The notes under the pieces are model-generated. The model did not search any database. It was not told where the DNA came from and saw only the letters and a list, made by a program, of their open reading frames with translations. Made by a program: the position numbers and the translations under genes. This document shows positions 17,571-25,344 of a stretch of DNA of 64,000 nucleotides, piece after piece. Every line of letters begins with the position of its first letter. Within the stretch, counting starts at the first letter, position 1. Location: the NCBI RefSeq assembly GCF_007993755.1, contig NZ_CP042467.1, positions 2,628,001 to 2,692,000 of the forward strand, written 5' to 3'. The stretch is from Microvenator marinus. Its GTDB lineage: Bacteria; Myxococcota_A; Bradymonadia; Bradymonadales; Bradymonadaceae.

Positions 17571-18596
17571 ATGAAACACGAAGGTTTGAAGATCGGAGTG
17601 ATCGGGGCTGGTTCTTGGGGAACGGCGTTGGCCAAGCTTCTGGCTGAGAACGGCCATGAGGTCGAGATTTGGGCGTACGAGCCCGAACTCGTCAAAGAGA
17701 TCAACGAGAAGCACGAGAACACGCTCTATCTTCCTGGGTTTCGGCTCCCCGATAACCTGAGCGCCACCGGCGACCTTCATACCTGTGTTCGCGGTAAAGA
17801 GCTGATTCTCAGTGTGCCTCCGAGCCACGTGGTGCGGCGTGTGATCTCAGAAATCAAAGATGAAATCCCGGTGGGCGTTCCGATTGTGAGTGCTTCGAAA
17901 GGGATTGAGAATGAGACCTTGATGTTGGTCTCCGACATCATGGAGGATGTGCTTCCGATCCACTGCCATCCTTATCTCTGCTACCTCTCGGGGCCGTCTT
18001 TCGCGAAAGAAGTCGCGGCTCAAAAGCCTACGGCCGTCACGGTTGCCTCCTATAACCACAAGCTCGCCGAGCACGTGCAGCGCGTTTTCAGCAGCGAATT
18101 GTTCAGGTGTTACACGTCTTCGGACGTGCCGGGTGTAGAGATCGGTGGTGCGCTCAAGAATGTGATCGCGATCGCCTCCGGTGCGATTACGGCCATGGAT
18201 CTTGGGCATAATGCGTCTTCGGGCATGATTACGCGCGGCCTCAACGAGATGACGCGCCTTGCGGTTCGACTAGGCGCTAACCCGCTCACGCTCTCGGGTT
18301 TGGCGGGTATGGGCGACCTCGTGCTGACGTGTACTGGCGGTTTGAGTCGTAACCGAACGCTTGGGTACAAGCTTGGTCAAGGCATGACGATCAAGGAAAT
18401 TCTGGACGACATGAATATGGTGGCCGAAGGTGTCAAGACTTCGGAGAGCGTCTATCATCTGGCGAAGAAGATGAACGTCGAGATGCCTATTTGTGAGCAG
18501 GTTTACCTTGTGATTCACGAGGGCAAAGACGTTCGCGAGGCCGTGACGGACCTTTCACGACGTGACCTGAAACGAGAGCTCGCTGGTCTCTACTGA
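17571..18596 (+). CDS. gpsA: glycerol-3-phosphate dehydrogenase [NAD(P)+]
   Basis: Reduces dihydroxyacetone phosphate to sn-glycerol 3-phosphate for phospholipid synthesis. The 341-residue protein has the Rossmann motif GVIGAGSWGTALA (residues 9-21), SASKGIE, LSGPSFAKEV, and the catalytic region IGGALKNVIAIASGA with the conserved Lys, then NASSGMITRGLNEM and GMGDLVLTCTGGLSRNRTLG. Length is standard. GAGGAG precedes ATG 17571 at good spacing. It lies between the cNMP-binding pair and a TetR gene on the same strand, with gaps of 43 and 20 bases, so all four may be co-transcribed. Confidence 0.96.
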   Translation: MKHEGLKIGVIGAGSWGTALAKLLAENGHEVEIWAYEPELVKEINEKHENTLYLPGFRLPDNLSATGDLHTCVRGKELILSVPPSHVVRRVISEIKDEIPVGVPIVSASKGIENETLMLVSDIMEDVLPIHCHPYLCYLSGPSFAKEVAAQKPTAVTVASYNHKLAEHVQRVFSSELFRCYTSSDVPGVEIGGALKNVIAIASGAITAMDLGHNASSGMITRGLNEMTRLAVRLGANPLTLSGLAGMGDLVLTCTGGLSRNRTLGYKLGQGMTIKEILDDMNMVAEGVKTSESVYHLAKKMNVEMPICEQVYLVIHEGKDVREAVTDLSRRDLKRELAGLY

Positions 18597-18616
18597 GGCT
18601 TTAGATTGGAGGAGAG

Positions 18617-19186
18617 ATGCCCAGACCTGGAAGGAAACGAAGTGAGGCAAGCCGGCAGCGAATTGTGGCTGCATCCTTGGAGATCATGGCCGAGCGGGGA
18701 TACAACGGAATCACCGTAGACGAGATTGCCAAGCGGGCTCGAGTGGGCAAACAGACCATCTACCGGTGGTGGCAGACTCGCGGTGAAATCATGATGGAGG
18801 TTCTGGGGGAAGTTGGCCTTGAGGCCGTGCCTGCCCCTGGTACGGGCAAGCTCAAGCAAGACTTGGACAAATGGTTGAAGGGTATTGTTGAGTCATTGAA
18901 CGATCCGACACGGCTATCCATTCTGCGCGGCCTGATTGGAGATGCGCAGGGTGATTCAGGGTTCTTGAAGGTCTATCGCAAAGAATTGCTCGCCGAGTAT
19001 TTGAACCCATTGGAGTCCATCCTCCGAGACGCCGAAGCTCGAGGCGATCTGGGCAAGAAACCAGACCTCGAATTGCTACGAGATCTGGTCATCTCCCCGA
19101 TTTGGTTTCGCCTGCTTTTTGGTGGAGAACTTGATTCGGGCTTCGCCAAATCACTATCTAAGACAATTTTTGGTGCGCTGACCTAG
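18617..19186 (+). CDS. TetR-family transcriptional regulator
   Basis: A 189-residue protein. Residues 12-60 are a TetR helix-turn-helix: RQRIVAASLEIMAERGYNGITVDEIAKRARVGKQTIYRWW. The C-terminal part (NPLESILRDAEARGDL ... LVISPIWFRLLFGG) is the ligand/dimerisation domain of the TetR_C type often paired with efflux genes, but no pump gene lies beside it. GGAGG sits 4 bases before ATG 18617. It ends 1 base before the convergent PGRP gene, with no intergenic terminator visible. The target is unknown. Confidence 0.9.
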   Translation: MPRPGRKRSEASRQRIVAASLEIMAERGYNGITVDEIAKRARVGKQTIYRWWQTRGEIMMEVLGEVGLEAVPAPGTGKLKQDLDKWLKGIVESLNDPTRLSILRGLIGDAQGDSGFLKVYRKELLAEYLNPLESILRDAEARGDLGKKPDLELLRDLVISPIWFRLLFGGELDSGFAKSLSKTIFGALT

Positions 19187-19187
19187 G

Positions 19188-21788
19188 TTAAGCGCGGCCC
19201 CTCTTCCGTCTCACGCGGACAGAGCCCGCGTGTACTGCGAACAACAAGAGCCACAAGCTCGGTATGGCGCCAGACGTTGAACAACCGTCGCTGACGGCGA
19301 GGTCGGTGGGTTGGGCGTCAGGGTCTACCTGGTCGCCCCAGTCCACATCTTCGCCATCTGTGGGATTAGGGTTGGGATCGGGACTCTCATTGTTCCCTGG
19401 CATTTCAGGCGGGGTACCCGGTTGGCCTGGCTCTTCTGGCCCTGGCTCGGGAGGAAGCGGGCGAATCGGGCCAAAGAGACGGGTGGTGGAGTAGTACTTA
19501 ACATCCGAGTAGCCGGCGGCATTTGACCATGCTGGGCCTGCGACCAAGGTGGGGTTGAAGCCTGAACCCGTCGACACCCAACACACGTAGTTCTGAGAAG
19601 CACGCGCGCAGACATCGGCCATTCCATCGCCGTTGATATCCGCCATGGAGATGGTTCTGTAGAACTGTTCATTGTCCCAGCCAGAATCATCTTTCATGGG
19701 TCCGGGAGACCAACCATCGCCGAATTTCTCGCCGTCAAAAGGCCAGCACTGCATGCCAGCGTTCGCACGAGCACAGAGGTCAAGTCGCCCATCGCCTGTG
19801 ACATCGGCGTACCTGATGGTGTCGTAGTTGCTCATATCGTCCCAACCAGACTGGTTGCTCAGACCAGGGCCTTCAATTCGCGGCCCGAAGCCTCCCTCGC
19901 CGTCTGCGAGATGGCAGAGAATGCCAGCGGCTGCGCGCGCACAGATATCTGCGGCGCCGTCGTTGTCGAGATCCACGAGTCGAATGGTGCTCCAGTAGTG
20001 AAAGTTGTCCCAACCGTTTTCGTTGGTCCATCCGGGACCTGAGACTCCTGCTTCGAAGCCGTCTCCTTTGCTAAGGAAGCAACGAATCGTAGTCGCGTTG
20101 CGCGCGCAAACGTCTGACTTCCCGTCCCCGTTGATATCCGCAAACCGAATCGTTCCGAAGTACTCGGGCTTGTCCCATCCGTCGGCGTCACGAAGTAGCG
20201 GCCCCATGAAGGGAGTGCCAAATCCTTCGCCTGTGGAGATTGCGCACTCAAGGCCTTCCTTCTTGCGCGCGCAGAGGTCGGCCATGCCGTCGCCGTTGAT
20301 ATCTGGCATCTGGATCGTGGCGTATTGCGAAACACGGTTGAAGCCCGCATCGTCGCTCCATGCGGGGCCGGTGATCGATGGTCCAAACTTCTCGCCATCG
20401 AAAATCCAACATCGCATTCCGGCGTTTGCACGGGCGCAGAGGTCGGCCATGCCATCACCGTTGATGTCTCCGGCGCGGATGGTCGCGTAGTTGTCGGTTC
20501 CGCCCCAACCGCTCGAGTCCTTGAGTTCCGGCCCACGAATAGATGCGCCGAAACCGTCTCGGGTCGAGACACGGCAGTCGATGCCGTCTTTGTCTCGGAT
20601 ACAGATATCGGCGAGGCCATCGGCATTGAGATCGGCCATGGGTTCGAGCACGATATTTTGCACGTGATGCGCGATATCGTAGACGGGATCTGGCTCAGGC
20701 TCAGGTGTTGGTGTGGTTGGAGTGGTGGGCGTGGTCGCGCCGTTGACGCGACTGATGAAGTTATTGAATTGGGACATGAAGTTTCGACCGGGGCAAGCCG
20801 TGCTTTGCCCTGGCCACTCCTTGTGGCCCTTGATTCGTGTGCGGTTGACAGCGATCCCATAGGTATTTGTGACCCATTTGGTGATGCGGACGGTTGCGTC
20901 ACGCTGTGCGGACCCGAGAGTTTGCACCTCAAAGTTGCCGATCATCGAGATGCCGACATTTCCTGTGTTGGTGTTTCCGGTATGAGCACCGACGCGACCT
21001 TCGTGGTTTCGGCCCTGATAGATTCTACCGCTCTGGCTGGTCACGAAGTGATAGCCGAGGTCGCACCAGCCGTTGGAGTCGATATGATAGGCCTGCATTT
21101 GACGCATTCTGATTGCGGGGTCGGAGCCGTCGGTGGACGGTGCCGCGGTGTGGTGAATGGTCATGCGGTACGGATTGTGAGCGCTTCCGCAGATCTTTCC
21201 GGGATTCCTCGCGCCCCATCCGCTCCTGGAGATGACGAGACTCGAAGGCGCAACGGCTTGATGTTGTGTGCGCAATTGAGCCCCATCTGGAAGCCTTTGT
21301 AGGGTTGGGGGCGTCTGGGTTGCTTCGCGCAGGATCTGAGTGTCGAACTCGGTCTCGAACGGGAGATCGCGGGCGAGTCGGTCGGTCGCGTAGACTTCGG
21401 GCATGAACTCGAGCTTTCCGTCGATCACAGGGCCTGTTCGCTGGATTTCGATGGCCGAGGCAGGGGACGTCAAGATGATACGTCCCACGTGATGGATATC
21501 TTCGGTCCAGGTGATTTCAGCGTCATCCCAATCGGTCCAAGTCCTCGTCATAGTATCCAGGACTCGGAATCGGATTGCTGGGTCTTCGGCGTCAAATATG
21601 AATCCAACCTGCATGAATGGGATGGGGCTCTCGACGACTCCCGCGGTCATGTCGGAGATCACAACCTCGACCTCATTGGCCGGCATTCGGTCATCTTGGC
21701 CGGGCTCAAGCCCGCTTGCCTGGGTGCTGACGTTCTCCGTGCACCCCATCATCAACGCGATAAGTGCAAAAACTAGACATCTCAACAT
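19188..21788 (-). CDS. PGRP/amidase lipoprotein with seven FG-GAP-like calcium repeats
   Basis: An 866-residue envelope protein; ATG 21788 has AGGAG 6 bases upstream, and MLRCLVFALIALMMGC is a lipoprotein signal. Residues about 190-350 form a PGRP domain closely like the one at 2509-4713 (GWGARNPGKICG, TIHHTAAPS, GYHFVTSQSGRIYQG, GHKEWPGQSTACPG), with zinc ligands His/His/Cys conserved. Then seven repeats of about 57 residues contain DxNxDGxxDxCAR calcium loops (for example DINGDGMADLCARANAGM), an FG-GAP/VCBS-type propeller. The C-terminus is Pro-rich, then SDGCSTSGAIPSLWLLLF and a basic tail, a MYXO-CTERM-like end. The last codons include the palindromic repeat at 19212-19235. Confidence 0.88.
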   Translation of the reverse strand: MLRCLVFALIALMMGCTENVSTQASGLEPGQDDRMPANEVEVVISDMTAGVVESPIPFMQVGFIFDAEDPAIRFRVLDTMTRTWTDWDDAEITWTEDIHHVGRIILTSPASAIEIQRTGPVIDGKLEFMPEVYATDRLARDLPFETEFDTQILREATQTPPTLQRLPDGAQLRTQHQAVAPSSLVISRSGWGARNPGKICGSAHNPYRMTIHHTAAPSTDGSDPAIRMRQMQAYHIDSNGWCDLGYHFVTSQSGRIYQGRNHEGRVGAHTGNTNTGNVGISMIGNFEVQTLGSAQRDATVRITKWVTNTYGIAVNRTRIKGHKEWPGQSTACPGRNFMSQFNNFISRVNGATTPTTPTTPTPEPEPDPVYDIAHHVQNIVLEPMADLNADGLADICIRDKDGIDCRVSTRDGFGASIRGPELKDSSGWGGTDNYATIRAGDINGDGMADLCARANAGMRCWIFDGEKFGPSITGPAWSDDAGFNRVSQYATIQMPDINGDGMADLCARKKEGLECAISTGEGFGTPFMGPLLRDADGWDKPEYFGTIRFADINGDGKSDVCARNATTIRCFLSKGDGFEAGVSGPGWTNENGWDNFHYWSTIRLVDLDNDGAADICARAAAGILCHLADGEGGFGPRIEGPGLSNQSGWDDMSNYDTIRYADVTGDGRLDLCARANAGMQCWPFDGEKFGDGWSPGPMKDDSGWDNEQFYRTISMADINGDGMADVCARASQNYVCWVSTGSGFNPTLVAGPAWSNAAGYSDVKYYSTTRLFGPIRPLPPEPGPEEPGQPGTPPEMPGNNESPDPNPNPTDGEDVDWGDQVDPDAQPTDLAVSDGCSTSGAIPSLWLLLFAVHAGSVRVRRKRGRA
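19212..19235 (-). repeat. 24-bp palindromic dispersed repeat, copy 2 (inside coding 3' end)
   Basis: Same 24 bases as 4913-4936 and in the same orientation relative to the upstream gene. Here it is in frame and encodes VHAGSVRV within the C-terminal tail of the PGRP/FG-GAP protein, between the hydrophobic segment and the RRKRGRA end. The stem is CACGCGG/CCGCGTG. Confidence 0.75.
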
Positions 21789-21844
21789 GAAATTCTCCTG
21801 GCCAAAATTTGGCATCTTACATATGGGTACATTAGACCACATCG

Positions 21845-21871
21845 GGTACTCTTATCCGTGGTGCGAGTACC
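21845..21871. repeat. inverted repeat GGTACTC-N13-GAGTACC in a divergent promoter region
   Basis: Perfect 7-base arms in the 226-bp gap between the divergently transcribed PGRP/FG-GAP and DUF1592 genes. It is 57 bases upstream of the PGRP start and could be an operator. No other gene or RNA was recognised in 21789-22014. Confidence 0.35.
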
Positions 21872-22014
21872 ACGATCAACTCTGAAAACCCGGTCTTGCC
21901 CTCTATTTCAGGGGGTAAGTACACGGATCAAACTACTTCTGGGGTTTAACATCGCAGGATGCGTGCCAACCACTTTGAAGCATGTGGCACAGATCATGAA
22001 ACACTGTTTGACTC

Positions 22015-24015
22015 ATGAAGCGAGCAACTCAGATATTTTTGTGTGCGATGATGGCTGCGGGCTGTGAAGGGAAACTTCAGATGTTCGCGGACGGAGCTCC
22101 AGTTCTTGTCGGTGGGGAGGAAGAGGAAACCGAGGCGAAGCTGACCCCGCAGGCCTCTTTGCACCGACTCAACCGCCTTGAATACAACAACACCATTCAG
22201 GATCTTCTCGGCGTTGACCTGGAACCTGCGAACAACTTCCCACCGGATGCTTCCGTGGAGGGGTTCGATAATATCTCGTCGGCGCTGACGGTCACGCCTT
22301 CTTTGATGGATAACTACGTGGAGGCGGCTCGTGTAGCGGTCGAGGATGCTTTCGCGACACGCCCGGTCTTCTCGAGCCAGCTCGAAGAAGATGATCCGCG
22401 TTGGACGTATTCGATCAACCGCGCCGACAACACGATTGGCGGGATTGTACGCCTGAGGGGCGGTCGCGCAGACGCCACGGTGTCTCTCAGCGAGGCGGGG
22501 CAATACCGAGTGATCATTAGGGCTCAGGGATACGTCAATGGAGGAGCCGCGACCCCGAGAATGCGCCTAAGTGTCGCAGGCCAGGATTTCGACTTCGACC
22601 TTCCAGGCGCGATGCAGGACATGGTTTATACGCTTGAGACGGTGCCCGGCTCCCACGGCGTCTCGATCGCGGCGTTAAATTTCGAAGAGGATGCGCCCGC
22701 GAATCGCGGCAACGATATCATGGTGGACTGGGTGCGAATCGAGACTCTGGCTGAGCGCCAGGGACCCGCATACGAGCATTTTGTGACCTGCGATTTCGCA
22801 CAGGATGGTTGTGCACTCGAGACGTTGATGGGTTTTTCCGAGAGGGCTTGGCGGCGGCCTTTGAGCGACACTGAGACAACCAAGATCCGAGGGCTTTTCG
22901 ACACGTTCTTGAGACACGGCGAGACACCTGAAGACGCCTTAAAGCTTGGGCTTCGGGCGGTTTTGACCTCGCCGAAATTCCTTTTCCGTTATCGGACCGT
23001 AGAAGACGCCAATTCGCCTGATTTGCTCGATCCGTGGGTTCTTGCGAGTCGCCTCTCGTACTTCATTTGGAGCTCCACACCGGACGATCGGCTGCTCGCA
23101 GCGGCGGCCGACGGGACGCTAGGCTCGCCCGCAGGCGTTCGAGAGACGGTTGCATGGATGCTCGATGACCCAAAGGCTCAGGCGCTCGCGGACGGTTTTG
23201 CGGAGCAATGGCTCGATCTAAGGCATCTTGAGCAAGCTTCTCCGAGCACCGAGGCTTATCCGACCTTCAATGAAGATGTGCGCGACGCGATGATGCAGGA
23301 ATCGAAACTCTTCTTCTTGGACTATCTGGAGCGGCCGAACCCGATTTCAACGATGTTGGAACCTGATTTTGCGTGGCGAAACATCGCACTTTCGCAACAT
23401 CTTGGTGTTGCGGCACCTGAGGGAGATGGGTTCGTTCGGACCGAGGTCGGAGCCGACGAGCGCTCGGGCGTTTTGGAATTGAGCGCGTGGTTGACTGCAC
23501 GTTCGGATACCGACCACTCCTCACCCATCAAACGAGGCTCCTTTATTGCGGACCAGATGTTGTGTTCGCCCGTACCACCGCCACCACCAGGGCTAGAGAT
23601 CGGACAGCTTTTGGAGGCTTCGAGTGGTCTTTCGATGCGTGAGCGTCTGGAGATGCACCGCAATGACCCTGCGTGTTCGAGCTGCCACCTCTACCTTGAC
23701 GTATTGGGCATGGGCTTTGAAGTTTACGATGGTGCCGGGCGTTGGGTGGATGATCCTAACCTGGACTCAAGAGGTGAATTGCCTGGTCTGGGTGATTTTA
23801 GGGGTGCGAAGGAAATGGTTGCCATGGTGGACCGTGAGGACTTTGTGATGTGTGTGTCGAAGAAGCTCTTGACCTACGCCATCGGTCGAAAGCCGACTCA
23901 GGCTGATATCGAAGCGATGAGTGGAGATGGCGAGATTTTGACCACCACAATGTCTGATTTGATCACAGCGATTGTGCTTTCACCGGCGTTTAGCTACCCG
24001 GTCGAGCTGAAGTAG
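22015..24015 (+). CDS. DUF1587/1592/1588/1585-domain secreted protein
   Basis: A 666-residue lipoprotein (MKRATQIFLCAMMAAGC). The domain order is that of the planctomycete/myxobacterial family: DUF1587 (LHRLNRLEYNNTIQDLLG, DASVEGFDNISSALTVTPSLMDNY), a beta-rich carbohydrate-binding-like insert (about 110-240), DUF1595/1592 (FSERAWRRPLSDTE ... PKFLFRYR ... ASRLSYFIWSSTPDDRLL), DUF1588 (RSDTDHSSPIKRGSFIADQMLCSPVPPPPP ... DPACSSCH) and DUF1585. The CSSCH pair resembles a haem-binding CxxCH motif, as noted for this family. The biochemical role is unknown. No clear ribosome site precedes ATG 22015. The DUF1552 gene follows 12 bases after the stop, the usual partner. Confidence 0.88.
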   Translation: MKRATQIFLCAMMAAGCEGKLQMFADGAPVLVGGEEEETEAKLTPQASLHRLNRLEYNNTIQDLLGVDLEPANNFPPDASVEGFDNISSALTVTPSLMDNYVEAARVAVEDAFATRPVFSSQLEEDDPRWTYSINRADNTIGGIVRLRGGRADATVSLSEAGQYRVIIRAQGYVNGGAATPRMRLSVAGQDFDFDLPGAMQDMVYTLETVPGSHGVSIAALNFEEDAPANRGNDIMVDWVRIETLAERQGPAYEHFVTCDFAQDGCALETLMGFSERAWRRPLSDTETTKIRGLFDTFLRHGETPEDALKLGLRAVLTSPKFLFRYRTVEDANSPDLLDPWVLASRLSYFIWSSTPDDRLLAAAADGTLGSPAGVRETVAWMLDDPKAQALADGFAEQWLDLRHLEQASPSTEAYPTFNEDVRDAMMQESKLFFLDYLERPNPISTMLEPDFAWRNIALSQHLGVAAPEGDGFVRTEVGADERSGVLELSAWLTARSDTDHSSPIKRGSFIADQMLCSPVPPPPPGLEIGQLLEASSGLSMRERLEMHRNDPACSSCHLYLDVLGMGFEVYDGAGRWVDDPNLDSRGELPGLGDFRGAKEMVAMVDREDFVMCVSKKLLTYAIGRKPTQADIEAMSGDGEILTTTMSDLITAIVLSPAFSYPVELK

Positions 24016-24027
24016 AGGAGAGTGAAG

Positions 24028-25344
24028 ATGCGCCATATTTCCCGAAGAACCTGGCTCAAAGGGGCCCTTGGAGCCACACTCGCCCTGCCCACCCTTGAAT
24101 TCTTTAGTGCAGGAACGGCGAGCGCGCAGTCTGGTGGGGCACCACGGCTTCTGGTCTATTTCCTGCCGAATGGCCGAGTGCCCGAATGGTGGGTTCCGAG
24201 CGGCGGTAGCGGTGCGCTGAGTTTTCCAGCCGAATCCGCAGCGCTTCAGCCCTTTGCGAACCGAGCCCTTTCGGTGGTCAACCTGGATAATATCGCGGCA
24301 CGTGAAAGTCCCGGCGCAGCGCACGCGATGGGAACTTCTACAGTGATGTCAGGCGTTAGGTTCCCAGACCTTGCGGGGCTCAAGTGCAACACTACTCTGG
24401 ACCAGTACGTGGCTCAAGAGGTTGGCGGCATGAGTCGATTTAAGTCGCTCCAGTTTAGTGCGGGCGAGCCGGCGACTTGCGATGTCGGTGGCTCACCTTG
24501 TCCATATACGCAATGCATTTCGTGGGCGGCCCCGGGGCAGCCTTTGATCCCGACCATCAATCCCGCACGCGCATTCGATCAACTTTTCGATACGAGCGTT
24601 GACGGCCTCAAGGGCGAAAAAGCGGAGATTCGCAAGATTTCCAGGCGCTCATTGTTGGACTTTGTGCTCGAAGACGCACACGACCTCGAGCGGAAGTTGG
24701 GGAGCGAAGATAAGACACGGCTTGAGGCGTATTTCACGTCCTTTAGGGAGGTAGAACAGCGCTTGACCTCCGAGGCGGTCACTGACGCGTGCCCTTTGCC
24801 AGCTGCCGCACCTGGGGGCACTCTGGCCTATCAGGAGCGCGTCGGCGCGTTCCAGGAGATCATGAAACTCGCGTTCCAATGCGACCAAACGCGCGTGATT
24901 TCATTCATGATCGAGTTCGGTTTGAGCCAACGCACACACGATTTCCTCGGCGCTCCAGGCCAACATCACGCGATTTCACATGGAGACCCAGGACAACTTC
25001 GCCGCGTAGAAACCTGGCATGCTCAACAGATCGCGGGGTTGTTGACCATGCTTCAGGACACGCCAGACATCGATGGTTCAAGCCTTTTGGATAACACGAT
25101 GGTTTTGGTCATGCCGAGCATGGGAATCGGCACGGTGCATGACCATTCGCGGGTTTGCCCATTGATTTTTGGCGCTCAGAATCACGTGCAGACCACAGGT
25201 CAGCGCGTTCAGGCGGATGGAGTGCCCTTGGCTAATCTACACGTCTCGTTGCTGGAAGTCTTTGGAATCGAGGGGCAATTTGGAAACAACGGAATGATCT
25301 TTGGGGACTATGGAGCCGGAACCCTGCAAGGCATCCGCGCCTAG
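24028..25344 (+). CDS. DUF1552 protein, Tat-exported
   Basis: A 438-residue partner of the DUF1592 gene. ATG 24028 is preferred (GAGGAG about 7 bases upstream) over the GTG two codons earlier. The N-terminus SRRTWLKGALGATLALPTLEFF carries a twin-arginine signal with a hydrophobic core and an ASAQS cleavage site. Later segments RLLVYFLPNGRVPEWW, GAAHAMGTSTVMSGVR, SLDQYVAQE-like TTLDQYVAQEVGG, MKLAFQCDQTRVISFMIEFG and LVMPSMGIGTVHDHSRVC match DUF1552, a relative of the alkaline-phosphatase-like DUF1501 group. Tat export suggests folding, perhaps with a cofactor, before secretion. Its stop overlaps the convergent regulator's stop by 4 bases (CTAG). Confidence 0.9.
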   Translation: MRHISRRTWLKGALGATLALPTLEFFSAGTASAQSGGAPRLLVYFLPNGRVPEWWVPSGGSGALSFPAESAALQPFANRALSVVNLDNIAARESPGAAHAMGTSTVMSGVRFPDLAGLKCNTTLDQYVAQEVGGMSRFKSLQFSAGEPATCDVGGSPCPYTQCISWAAPGQPLIPTINPARAFDQLFDTSVDGLKGEKAEIRKISRRSLLDFVLEDAHDLERKLGSEDKTRLEAYFTSFREVEQRLTSEAVTDACPLPAAAPGGTLAYQERVGAFQEIMKLAFQCDQTRVISFMIEFGLSQRTHDFLGAPGQHHAISHGDPGQLRRVETWHAQQIAGLLTMLQDTPDIDGSSLLDNTMVLVMPSMGIGTVHDHSRVCPLIFGAQNHVQTTGQRVQADGVPLANLHVSLLEVFGIEGQFGNNGMIFGDYGAGTLQGIRA

